A program made the position numbers and the translations under genes. From Bdellovibrionales bacterium (lineage in GTDB: Bacteria > Bdellovibrionota > Bdellovibrionia > Bdellovibrionales > JAMPXM01), in assembly GCA_005792225.1 (NCBI GenBank), contig SXSP01000118.1, positions 1 through 8,392 on the forward strand: a stretch of 8,392 nucleotides of DNA, in the 5' to 3' direction. Positions 1 to 6,319 of the stretch are shown here, in pieces. The notes beneath the pieces were generated by a model that did not search any database, was not told where the DNA came from, and saw only the letters and a list, made by a program, of their open reading frames with translations. The first letter of the stretch is position 1. Every line of letters starts with the position of its first letter.

Positions 1-1213
1 AGAGCTGACTCTCGAGCGCGATGATTTTGGGAAGGGCGGTCGAGAACGTGTCGGCGCCCGTGAGTTCCGAAAGGTGCGCCATGAATAAGATGTCGATGTC
101 TCGTTCCCCGAAGTCCGGGTCGAGAAGGCCCGCTTTTTTGCGAATCGCCCACCAGGTGGATGCGTAGACTGTACCCATCGTCGTCACTTCGCCGGGGAGA
201 CCGCTCGAAGCGCACGCATCGTAGGCGGCTTGCGAGCTTCGTTTTTCAGCCTGGTCGAGATCGCGACTGAGATTGCAGAATCCGAGGCCTTGAGCATTGT
301 TCGCCCAAGATTCACCGATTGTCGGTTGTGAGGGGAAAATGATGGCGGCCATGTAGTCGCCCACGCCACTCGCGATCGCGCGCGAGCAGCCGAATGTCGA
401 CGAGCAACAACCGGCCTCTTTCAATCCACATGTCTTGTGTTGCGCGGTGATCCCCTGGCGAATCGCGCCGTTCGTAGCAAAGTGCAGATTCGCGAGAGCG
501 AGGAAGTGAATCGCAAGATCCGCGTTCCAGGCCATCGGGTCACCGGCTTCGCTGATTTTGAGGTGAATGCTGTTTGTTGCGGGAGACCAACCCGCGACTG
601 AGTCGTCAACCACGACGCGAATGCCCTTGCCCTTCGCGGGAAAGCGCCCTGTGCGCGCGGAAATATATTCGTACGCGCGATTCATCCAGTAGTATGTCAT
701 GACTTGAGCGACAATTCGGCCGTTGTCGTTGCGCGCGCTCAATGAGCGAAGATTGGTGAAGCCGAGTTCCACCGCGTTTCCGTTGACGACTTCAACGGAA
801 ATCGTGTCGTTTTGGAGTCGTTGCCCGTTGTGGCCCGTCAGCTTCACGCCGTAAGTTTGAAGCGTATCGAGTTCGGCCGCGTTCGGCCCGGAGAGTGAGG
901 AGCGTTTTGCCGCCACGGGATTCTTTAAAAAGATGCAAGCGTCATATTCGGTTTTTGATCTGCACTGCGAATCCGTTCGGTCTGTGTCGGGTTGGAGGAC
1001 GGCAGCCGTGATCGGACCGACGGAGTTTCCGTCGTAGGAGAGCGAGAGTGTAGCCGCCGTGAACTGACCGCAGTTTTGAAAAAGAAGCGCCGACGCCAAG
1101 ACGATGAGAAACGCGACATTTACGAGCACGCGCGCGCGTGAGCCCGCCTTCGCGGTCTTCGTTTCTGATTCATTTTCTGTTTTCAATTCGTCGTTCAAAA
1201 TCTTCATCCTCAT
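1..1213 (-). CDS. Putative lipoprotein with degenerate M4/M36-like metallopeptidase domain (3' end beyond window)
   Basis: An open frame of 404 complete codons runs on the minus strand from ATG at 1213 off the left edge, so the C-terminus is missing. Its start shares one base with the stop of the upstream protease gene (TGATG), implying translational coupling; ATG at 1207 is an alternative. Residues 30-47 are a hydrophobic signal segment ending in F-Q-N-C48-G, a lipobox-like site, so the mature protein is probably a lipid-anchored envelope protein; the charged 28-residue n-region is long, and an in-frame GTG at codon 29 could be the true start. Residues 168-187 (QVMTYYWMNRAYEYISARTG), 229-290 and 346-402 follow the order of conserved blocks in M36/M4 gluzincins. 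However, HExxH is replaced by H236-F-L-A-L, and the downstream zinc-ligand Glu is Ser in S282-G-V-G-D-Y-M-A-A. It is therefore probably catalytically inactive. Cysteines cluster at 262-276. The gene is secure; the fold is inference from motif order. Confidence 0.8.
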   Translation of the reverse strand, partial: MRMKILNDELKTENESETKTAKAGSRARVLVNVAFLIVLASALLFQNCGQFTAATLSLSYDGNSVGPITAAVLQPDTDRTDSQCRSKTEYDACIFLKNPVAAKRSSLSGPNAAELDTLQTYGVKLTGHNGQRLQNDTISVEVVNGNAVELGFTNLRSLSARNDNGRIVAQVMTYYWMNRAYEYISARTGRFPAKGKGIRVVVDDSVAGWSPATNSIHLKISEAGDPMAWNADLAIHFLALANLHFATNGAIRQGITAQHKTCGLKEAGCCSSTFGCSRAIASGVGDYMAAIIFPSQPTIGESWANNAQGLGFCNLSRDLDQAEKRSSQAAYDACASSGLPGEVTTMGTVYASTWWAIRKKAGLLDPDFGERDIDILFMAHLSELTGADTFSTALPKIIALESQL

Positions 1214-2682
1214 CAATTCAGGGGCTCGGTCCCACCGTCGCTCTCAATCATGTAGCGCCATTTTACCGTGCGTCCGAGTCGGTCGACGTTGAGAGCGGAG
1301 GATCCCATGATCTTACCGTGGAGGGCGCCGTTGAGGGTCGCCGAAGATCGCAGCGCGCTCACCACGGCGGCGTTATTCACGGTCAAATTCTGCGATTTCA
1401 AGATTCCGACGACCAGTGCCGCGGAACCCGCGACGAGCGGCGAGGCCATTGAAGTTCCCTCGAGCCGCATATACTGATTGCCCGGAACCGTCGAGATCAC
1501 ACCTTGCGCTGAATCTGAGTTCTCGGATCCGGGTGCCGCGATGGCGACGAGCGACGGTGAGTAATTCGAGAACGAACTCAAAGATCCATTATGGGCATCA
1601 AGCGATCCGACCGCGATCGCGCCGGGAATTTGCGTGCAGTAACCTGCGGGAGCGACGAAGTTCGCGCCGGAGATATCTTTACCGCTATTTCCGCTCGCGA
1701 CCACGATGACGACACCTCTTGCGGAAGCATACTCCATCGCGGTCTTAACGGCGGCACTTTGGCCTGAGAGCTCAACGCTCAGGTTGATGACGTTCGCACC
1801 GTTGTCGGTCGCCCAGCGAATGGCGTTGACGATCTGAGTGGAGTTTCCTTCGCCATCGGCACCTAGCGCCTTGATCGCCATGAGCTTCACGTGCTTTCCC
1901 ATGACGCCCGAGATTCCAACTCCGTTGTTCATAACGGCGCCGATCAAACCCGCGACGTGGGTGCCGTGATCGTTATCGTCTTTCGGATCGTTGTCGTTGT
2001 TAAAAAAATCGGTGCCGTAGGTGCCGTTCGAAGAGCGCCACATGTTCGCGTTCAAATCCTGGTGGGTATAATCGATGCCGGAATCGATGACCGCGACGAT
2101 GACGTCCTTGTTGATTCCGGCGCCCGGGCTGAAGAAGACATCCCACCCCTGTGAAGCCTTGATGTAACTCATGTGCCGAGCCTGGGCGAAACCTGGATCG
2201 GTCGCTAGCGCACTCGCTTGAAATTTTTCGGAGGCGCGAACGATCGGGTGGAGTGCCGCCTTGACGTTGTTCGCGACTTCGACAACGCACGGATCTTTCG
2301 CGGCTTCCACCACGAGGTCCGAGACAAGCTGGGTTTCGGAAGTCAGGTAGTCATAGGCGTGAACGGGCAGGTCTTGCGCGCTCTCGTTTCGAGTTTGCGA
2401 GAGAGTTTTCTGGGAGAGGGAGCCCGGCTCAAGTTCACACTCTTTGTCGATGACGACCGTCAGCTCGGCTCGGGCGGGCACCGCGAGTTCGCTCACGGCT
2501 TTCGACGAAGGTCCTCCGGATTGGATGGAGACAGCGACGAGCGTTGTGGGATCGAGCGCAACCTTACCGGCGCCCACAAAGGAGGGTGCCATTTCTAGTT
2601 GCGAATCAAGCTGCGTGCGCTCGCAATTCATGAACAAGGAAATAAGCGCAATCGCGAACAAATACGGAATCGTAGAGCGCAT
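1213..2682 (-). CDS. S8 subtilisin-like serine protease, putative lipoprotein
   Basis: This 489-residue protein is a subtilase acting outside the cytoplasm. Residues 1-20 form a signal peptide ending L-F-M-N-C20, a lipobox-like site with Asn at -1. Residues 21 to about 170 look like a propeptide, with Cys82 and Cys132 as a possible disulfide pair. The catalytic domain spans about 175-470. The triad is intact: Asp200 in AVIDSGID, His239 in NDHGTHVAG and Ser411 in GTSMASPLVAG. The oxyanion Asn332 lies in VVASGNSG. No domain follows the catalytic core. The ATG at 2682 has a good ribosome-binding site, GAGG 5 nt upstream. The stop overlaps the start of the next lipoprotein gene by one base, so the two are probably co-translated and may meet in the same compartment. 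Family assignment is certain; substrate and exact localisation are unknown. Confidence 0.95.
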   Translation of the reverse strand: MRSTIPYLFAIALISLFMNCERTQLDSQLEMAPSFVGAGKVALDPTTLVAVSIQSGGPSSKAVSELAVPARAELTVVIDKECELEPGSLSQKTLSQTRNESAQDLPVHAYDYLTSETQLVSDLVVEAAKDPCVVEVANNVKAALHPIVRASEKFQASALATDPGFAQARHMSYIKASQGWDVFFSPGAGINKDVIVAVIDSGIDYTHQDLNANMWRSSNGTYGTDFFNNDNDPKDDNDHGTHVAGLIGAVMNNGVGISGVMGKHVKLMAIKALGADGEGNSTQIVNAIRWATDNGANVINLSVELSGQSAAVKTAMEYASARGVVIVVASGNSGKDISGANFVAPAGYCTQIPGAIAVGSLDAHNGSLSSFSNYSPSLVAIAAPGSENSDSAQGVISTVPGNQYMRLEGTSMASPLVAGSAALVVGILKSQNLTVNNAAVVSALRSSATLNGALHGKIMGSSALNVDRLGRTVKWRYMIESDGGTEPLN

Positions 2683-2688
2683 TCAATC

Positions 2689-2827
2689 CTCAAAATGAGA
2701 GTCCTGGAACCCGTTCTCTTATCGGGATTCGACGTCTCATACTTGAGCATTCTGGACGAATTGACGTATTCCGCGGAAGAAGGAGCGTGAGCCGTTCAAA
2801 TGCTCACGCGGTGTCTCAGTTTGAGAC
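2689..2827. repeat. Three CTCA-N3/4-TGAG palindromes between rimK and the protease gene
   Basis: The gap between the rimK stop and the protease start contains three short palindromes with the same arms: CTCA-AAA-TGAG at 2689-2699, CTCA-TACT-TGAG at 2736-2747 and CTCA-GTT-TGAG at 2815-2825. The last extends to a 6-bp stem, GTCTCA/TGAGAC (2813-2827). In the protease mRNA the first copy holds the GAGG ribosome-binding site in its right arm. They could be operator half-sites, RNA hairpins or chance; spacing between copies is about 47 and 79 bp. No convincing sigma-70 promoter for the protease was seen in this stretch. Confidence 0.45.
2785..2809 (-). terminator. Inverted repeat downstream of rimK, candidate terminator
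   Basis: GCGTGAGC at 2785-2792 pairs perfectly with GCTCACGC at 2802-2809 around a 9-nt loop, 27 nt past the rimK stop. In the rimK transcript the stem is followed by a pyrimidine-rich tract (TCCTTCTTCC) rather than a clean U-run, so intrinsic termination is plausible but not certain. A second, smaller hairpin (2813-2827) lies between it and the rimK stop. Together they may separate the rimB-rimK transcript from the protease gene. Confidence 0.4.
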
Positions 2828-2835
2828 GATGGCAC

Positions 2836-3744
2836 CTAAGCCCGGCCACCTTTAGTCATGGTCTTTCCCGGAGCCGCGTGCTGCTCGATGAACTCGATGA
2901 TCTGGCCCGCGACGTTTTTAGTGGTGGATTTCTCAATACCCTCGAGGCCGGGTGATGAGTTGACTTCGAGAACGAGCGGGCCGTTTTTTCCGCGGATCAA
3001 ATCAACACCGGCGACGTTCAGGCCCATGATCTCGGCGGAACGAAGGGCGACTGCGCATTCTTCTTCGCTGATTTCGACGGGTCTTGCTTTTCCGCCGCGG
3101 TGGAGATTGGAGCGAAACTCTCCCTCGCGCGCCGTTCGCATCATGCTCGCGATGACCTTATCGCCGACGACGAAGCAGCGAATATCGGAGTTCGAGGCTT
3201 CACTGATGAATTCTTGAACCAAGAAGTAAGCGTCGAGATTCCGAAATGCATCGATCACGCTCTCGGCCGCCTTCACCGTCTCCGTGAGTACAACGCCTTT
3301 CCCTTGAGTACCTTCAAGGAGCTTCAGAACGAAAGGGGGTTTACCGATCAGCGTCATCAAATCTTGTTTATCATCGGGTGCGTGGCCGAACCCGGTCACC
3401 GGAAGACCGATGCCTTCGCGCGAGAGGAGCTGAAGCGAGCGGAGTTTGTCACGGGCCCGCGTGATCGCTTGGGATTCGTTCAAGCAATAAACGCCCATCA
3501 TCTCGAACTGACGAACAACGGCGGTTCCGTAAAAGGTGACCGAAGCACCGATGCGGGGGATGATGGCGTCAAAACCGTCGAGTGGCTCACCTTTATAATG
3601 AATGCTGGGACGACGCGCGCTGATGTTCATGTAGCAGCGCAGGGGATCGATGACCCGAACGGAGTGCCCGCGCTCTTCAGCGGCTTCGACGAGGCGACGG
3701 GTGGAGTAAAGCTCTTTTTTTCGGGAGAGGATGCCGATCTTCAT
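2836..3744 (-). CDS. rimK: RimK, ribosomal protein S6 glutamate ligase (ATP-grasp)
   Basis: The 302-residue product matches E. coli RimK (300 residues) along its whole length. The N-terminal block [36 protein letters not shown] at about 49-66 and [16 protein letters not shown] near 88-103 are family hallmarks. The ATP-grasp core follows, with [43 protein letters not shown] and [18 protein letters not shown], the last carrying metal/nucleotide ligands. RimK adds glutamate residues to the C-terminus of ribosomal protein S6 and can make poly-alpha-glutamate in vitro; it is cytoplasmic. The ATG at 3744 follows the rimB-like stop by 3 nt, so it is read from the same transcript; its ribosome-binding site (GGAAAG) is weak, suggesting coupling. 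The C-terminal tail after about residue 285 is variable and basic. Assignment is firm. Confidence 0.95.
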   Translation of the reverse strand: MKIGILSRKKELYSTRRLVEAAEERGHSVRVIDPLRCYMNISARRPSIHYKGEPLDGFDAIIPRIGASVTFYGTAVVRQFEMMGVYCLNESQAITRARDKLRSLQLLSREGIGLPVTGFGHAPDDKQDLMTLIGKPPFVLKLLEGTQGKGVVLTETVKAAESVIDAFRNLDAYFLVQEFISEASNSDIRCFVVGDKVIASMMRTAREGEFRSNLHRGGKARPVEISEEECAVALRSAEIMGLNVAGVDLIRGKNGPLVLEVNSSPGLEGIEKSTTKNVAGQIIEFIEQHAAPGKTMTKGGRA

Positions 3745-3747
3745 GAT

Positions 3748-4233
3748 TTACTTTCCGGTTTTTCGCTTCTTGGCTTTGCGCCGGTAGAGAGCCTTGATCT
3801 TTTCGGGACGTCCCAGCAGATAAGAATGCGCGGGTTCGATCACGAACTGTTTCATCGCGCTTCGCCCGAAGAGCATTCTATGCGTCATCGTCTCCCGGTT
3901 CGCAAGTGTGATTTCGATCGGAAATCGCAGCTCTCCGATGACGAGATCGCTGACAATAACGTAACGCTTTTCGCGGTGGCCCCCGGAATCGGAGACCGTT
4001 CTGTAATCGGCGACGCTTGCCGAGCAACTGACGACGAGATCGCTCTTCGTCAAGGGGTGCACTTTGAATCTGACTTTCAGCTCGCCGCGTTCGGTAAACG
4101 GCACAATGTCAAACGCATGAAGGGAGGAAGTGCGGGCGCCGGTATCCACTTTCGCCTTGATGGCGGGCAGCTGAAGCTCGGGGAGCGCCACCCACTCTCT
4201 CCAGCCAATGACGATCTTGGGCTCGCTCGACAC
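3748..4233 (-). CDS. rimB: RimB-like retropepsin-type protease (Zn_protease/RimK-associated family)
   Basis: This 161-residue protein belongs to the small family long annotated as ATP-dependent zinc protease (Pfam Zn_protease, PF05618), now regarded as retropepsin-like aspartic peptidases. The signature is visible: IGWREWVALPEL at 9-20, the catalytic-type D30-T-G-A-R-T-S-S-L-H motif, a Y91-V-I-V strand, THRMLFGRSAM at 117-127 and a very basic tail (150-161). In Pseudomonas fluorescens RimB acts with RimA and RimK to control S6 glutamylation; gene adjacency here supports the same role, though no rimA gene lies in the window. Start is GTG at 4233, chosen because an AGGAGGA ribosome-binding site sits 8 nt upstream; a nearby ATG at 4255 is out of frame. 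No signal peptide, so cytoplasmic. The symbol rests on context and family, not a close ortholog. Confidence 0.85.
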   Translation of the reverse strand: MSSEPKIVIGWREWVALPELQLPAIKAKVDTGARTSSLHAFDIVPFTERGELKVRFKVHPLTKSDLVVSCSASVADYRTVSDSGGHREKRYVIVSDLVIGELRFPIEITLANRETMTHRMLFGRSAMKQFVIEPAHSYLLGRPEKIKALYRRKAKKRKTGK

Positions 4234-4253
4234 GCCTGAATTCCTCCTCGCTC

Positions 4254-4281
4254 ATCGTACCTGTTTGTCTGTTGATTGCAA
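4254..4281 (-). promoter_or_regulatory. Candidate sigma-70 promoter for rimB-rimK
   Basis: On the minus strand TTGCAA (4276-4281) and TACGAT (4254-4259) are separated by 16 nt; each matches four of six consensus positions. Transcription would begin about 10-15 nt before the AGGAGGA ribosome-binding site of the rimB-like gene. It is the only plausible pair seen in the 79-bp divergent gap on this strand. Confidence 0.4.
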
Positions 4282-4293
4282 CGCTTGTAGGTT
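4265..4293 (+). promoter_or_regulatory. Weak candidate promoter for hutI
   Basis: TTGTCT (4265-4270) and TAGGTT (4288-4293) are 17 nt apart on the plus strand and overlap the candidate rimB promoter. Matches are four and three of six. Predicted transcription would start near 4300, leaving a leader of about 13 nt that still contains the GGGAG ribosome-binding site of hutI. Overlap implies the two promoters would compete. Confidence 0.3.
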
Positions 4294-4312
4294 AGGGGAA
4301 ACGGGAGTGCGC

Positions 4313-5608
4313 ATGAAGAAGGTCCGAAAGCCTGCCTCAAAGACTGACCAGAAAATGATGCGAAAAAAAGACGAGACAATCGTGTTTTTCCGCGGAATCG
4401 GTTCAGCCATGACCCTTGCGGCGGCGGCCGAAAAACAAGGACGCCGGATCGAAATGACGGATCTTTCACCGATCGAAAACGCGGCCATGATCGTCAAGGA
4501 TGGAAGAATCATCGCGTGCGGACCTGAGAAGGAACTCGCGAAAAAGAAGGCTCTTCTGAAGAAGGCTCGCGAAGTCGACTTGAAGGGGCGCACGATTTTG
4601 CCCGCATTCTCCGAGTGTCACACCCATCTCATCTTCGCCGGCAATCGCGCCGGTGAGTTCGAGAGGCGCAATCAGGGTGAGTCGTATCAATCCATCGCTC
4701 GTTCCGGCGGCGGCATTCTTGCGACCGTCGAACCGACACGAGCAACCAAAGAAAAAGATCTAGCGAAGGTGGGCCAGCGACGAGCCGATCGATTCCTTCG
4801 TCAGGGGGTCACGACGATCGAGGCGAAAAGTGGCTACGGCCTCGACGTTGAAACCGAATTCAAGATGCTTAAGGCTGCAGGGACTGTTCGGGGGCCGCGC
4901 ATCGTGCGTACTTTTCTCGGAGCGCACGCGATTCCCAAGGATTTTGCGAGTGCCGAGGCGTACATCAATCACCTCATCGCGGAGGCGCTCCCGAGGCTTA
5001 AAGGTGAAGGCCACGCCTGCCGGGTCGATATCTTCGTCGAAGACGGTTACTTCAACTCCGCCGTTTCTAAAAAGTATCTTCAAGCGGCAAAAGAAATGGG
5101 CTTCGATCTTGTCGTCCACGCGGATCAGCTCACTCGCTCGGGAGGTGCGGCGCTCGCGGTTGAGCTCGGGGCGCGCTCGGCGGATCATCTGATCCAAGTG
5201 AATGACCATGATGTGAAGGCTCTCGCGAAGAGCGACGTGACCTGTGTCCTCTTACCGAGTTCTGACCTTTATATGAATTGCGCTTACCCGCCGGCGCGGA
5301 AGATGATCGAGGCTGGAGCCCGCGTGGCGCTCGCGACGGATTTCAATCCGGGTAGTTGTCCTTCCCAGGATCTCGCGTTGGTCGGGGTTCTGGCGAGGAT
5401 CCAGATGAAAATGTCGCTCGCGCAAGTGATTTCGGCCTACACCGTCGGAGCCGCGTACGCTCTCGGTTTCGGCCGGGAGCTCGGAGCCCTCACCGAGGGA
5501 CGCAAAGCTGACTTCAGCGTTCTCGACGGTGATCACCAAGAACTCTTTCTGGAGATCGGTCGAATGCCCATCAGTGAAGTTTATAGAGAGGGCGAAAGGT
5601 TGGTCTAA
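4313..5608 (+). CDS. hutI: Imidazolonepropionase (histidine degradation)
   Basis: A 431-residue amidohydrolase that hydrolyses 4-imidazolone-5-propanoate to N-formimidoyl-L-glutamate, the third step of histidine breakdown, in the cytoplasm. Metal-site residues expected from the Bacillus subtilis enzyme are visible: H103-T-H105 in ECHTHLIFAGNR, His269 in VVHADQL and Asp343 in ATDFNPGSCPS. Other family blocks are SIARSGGGILATVEPTR (127-143), EAKSGYGLD (170-178), FLGAHAIP (201-208) and VEDGYF (242-247). The ATG at 4313 is chosen because GGGAG lies 5 nt before it; the frame stays open back to 4208, but that would run into the rimB-like gene. This leaves a basic N-terminal extension of roughly 15-18 residues; ATG at 4355 would give a more usual length but has a poor ribosome-binding site. 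No hutU, hutH or hutG gene is in view, and it is divergent from rimB-rimK. Confidence 0.95.
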   Translation: MKKVRKPASKTDQKMMRKKDETIVFFRGIGSAMTLAAAAEKQGRRIEMTDLSPIENAAMIVKDGRIIACGPEKELAKKKALLKKAREVDLKGRTILPAFSECHTHLIFAGNRAGEFERRNQGESYQSIARSGGGILATVEPTRATKEKDLAKVGQRRADRFLRQGVTTIEAKSGYGLDVETEFKMLKAAGTVRGPRIVRTFLGAHAIPKDFASAEAYINHLIAEALPRLKGEGHACRVDIFVEDGYFNSAVSKKYLQAAKEMGFDLVVHADQLTRSGGAALAVELGARSADHLIQVNDHDVKALAKSDVTCVLLPSSDLYMNCAYPPARKMIEAGARVALATDFNPGSCPSQDLALVGVLARIQMKMSLAQVISAYTVGAAYALGFGRELGALTEGRKADFSVLDGDHQELFLEIGRMPISEVYREGERLV

Positions 5609-5726
5609 GAATCTCCACCAAATGTTGAAGCTTACTTTGGGGGCAGGTGGTGTCGCCATGGACGCGCTCTGTTTTCAACGCGATAATTCAACGCACGGGG
5701 TTTTCTTAAATCGGCTTAAAAATGGT

Positions 5727-5756
5727 TTGCTTTCCGAAAATGGGCTTGTCTAGTCT
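5727..5756 (+). promoter_or_regulatory. Weak candidate promoter for the 153-residue protein gene
   Basis: TTGCTT (5727-5732) and TAGTCT (5751-5756) are spaced by 18 nt, with four and three consensus matches. A start near 5763 would give a leader of about 95 nt that begins right at the first hairpin of the structured leader, which is the main reason to take it seriously. The rest of the 249-bp gap after hutI (5609-5726) holds no feature I can support and no clear hutI terminator. Confidence 0.3.
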
Positions 5757-5764
5757 GATGATGG

Positions 5765-5853
5765 CACTCCCTCTCGGCAGGACGCTGAAGGGGTGTCTTC
5801 TCTTTCTCTGAAAAGAGTGGAGCGGGGCTGAGGTTCGCAACGGAGGGGAGCCC
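5765..5853 (+). promoter_or_regulatory. Structured 5' leader with three hairpins, last one enclosing the ribosome-binding site
   Basis: Three successive inverted repeats precede the 153-residue protein gene. CACTCC (5765-5770) pairs with GGGGTG (5790-5795, one G-U). CTCTTT (5800-5805) pairs perfectly with AAAGAG (5812-5817) over a 6-nt loop. GGGCT (5825-5829) pairs with AGCCC (5849-5853), enclosing the purine-rich GGAGGGGAG ribosome-binding site, whose last AG is in the right arm, and placing the stem just before ATG at 5858. The arrangement could control translation, but it matches no riboswitch class I know and the stems are short. Confidence 0.4.
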
Positions 5854-5857
5854 GGTT

Positions 5858-6319
5858 ATGAAAGAAGCCATCACGTACGTTACACAGAGCAAATATTTTT
5901 CGCCCGTTTTCAATGCCGCGATTTTCGACGGGCCGATTCGCATTTATTTTGCCCAATATCAGGAAGCGCAAGCGCTTAAACTTTACTTCAATCTGCAAGA
6001 GAGATTCGGGGAAGTTCGCAAGCAGGCGCGCGGCATTTTTCGGGAGCGTGGCCGGAATATTTTCGTGATGCTCTATCCGAACGAAGAAGTTTTCGATGGG
6101 GCTTTCGGCGATGACGACGCGGTCGGAACGGAGTCGCTGGGACTCGGTGCCGGCGCCGAGGCGGGACCGAACGCGAAACCTTTGATCATGCAAAATCGTT
6201 TAGGTTCGGATTACGTTCTGGGAGTCTGCGGGCCCATGGAGGATGACACCTTCGATACTCTCTGCGAAGAGATGGAAGGCATCGTGTGCGGCCCGACTCT
6301 TCATTCCTGCGAGTCATGA
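5858..6319 (+). CDS. Conserved-looking hypothetical protein, 153 residues
   Basis: I do not recognise this protein. The ATG at 5858 is preceded by a strong purine-rich site (GGAGGGGAG, about 7 nt away). There is no signal peptide or membrane segment, so it is probably cytoplasmic. Residues 1-82 look like a compact alpha/beta domain: ITYVTQSKYFSPVF, IRIYFAQYQEAQALKLYFNLQERFG and NIFVMLYPNEEVFDGAFG alternate strand-like and helix-like stretches. Residues 85-107 are a low-complexity Asp/Gly/Ala linker. The tail (117-153) is acidic with four cysteines, C124, C136, C144 and C151, two of them in V-C-G-P contexts, possibly a metal site or disulfides. Its last 19 bp overlap the convergent tlpA-like gene tail to tail. 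The leader before it is structured. Coding status rests on the ribosome-binding site, length and a non-random sequence. Confidence 0.75.
   Translation: MKEAITYVTQSKYFSPVFNAAIFDGPIRIYFAQYQEAQALKLYFNLQERFGEVRKQARGIFRERGRNIFVMLYPNEEVFDGAFGDDDAVGTESLGLGAGAEAGPNAKPLIMQNRLGSDYVLGVCGPMEDDTFDTLCEEMEGIVCGPTLHSCES

Noticed and set aside
184..1119. Short minus-strand frames of 61-64 codons across the left end
   Set aside because: They are out of frame with the continuous 404-codon lipoprotein reading frame that covers the whole region.
2218..2598. 126-codon plus-strand frame opposite the protease propeptide region
   Set aside because: It is antisense to a certain subtilase gene, and the translation has no recognisable motifs.
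3100..4239. 379-codon plus-strand open frame opposite rimK and the rimB-like gene
   Set aside because: It lies wholly antisense to two well-matched genes and its translation resembles no protein; GC-rich coding DNA often leaves the opposite frame open.
4208..4312. Upstream in-frame extension of hutI to an ATG at 4208
   Set aside because: It would overlap the start and ribosome-binding site of the rimB-like gene, has no family similarity, and a good ribosome-binding site marks 4313.
5529..5753. Plus-strand frame spanning the hutI end and the gap (also a 43-codon version from 5622)
   Set aside because: No ribosome-binding site or recognisable sequence; most of the longer version overlaps hutI in another frame.
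5765..5857. Known riboswitch (TPP, c-di-GMP or preQ1 type) in the leader
   Set aside because: None of the conserved core sequences of these classes can be found; only generic hairpins are present.
5858..6193. Minus-strand frame of about 147 codons (5750-6193) opposite the 153-residue gene
   Set aside because: The plus-strand gene has a strong ribosome-binding site and a more protein-like composition; the antisense product looks like a shadow.
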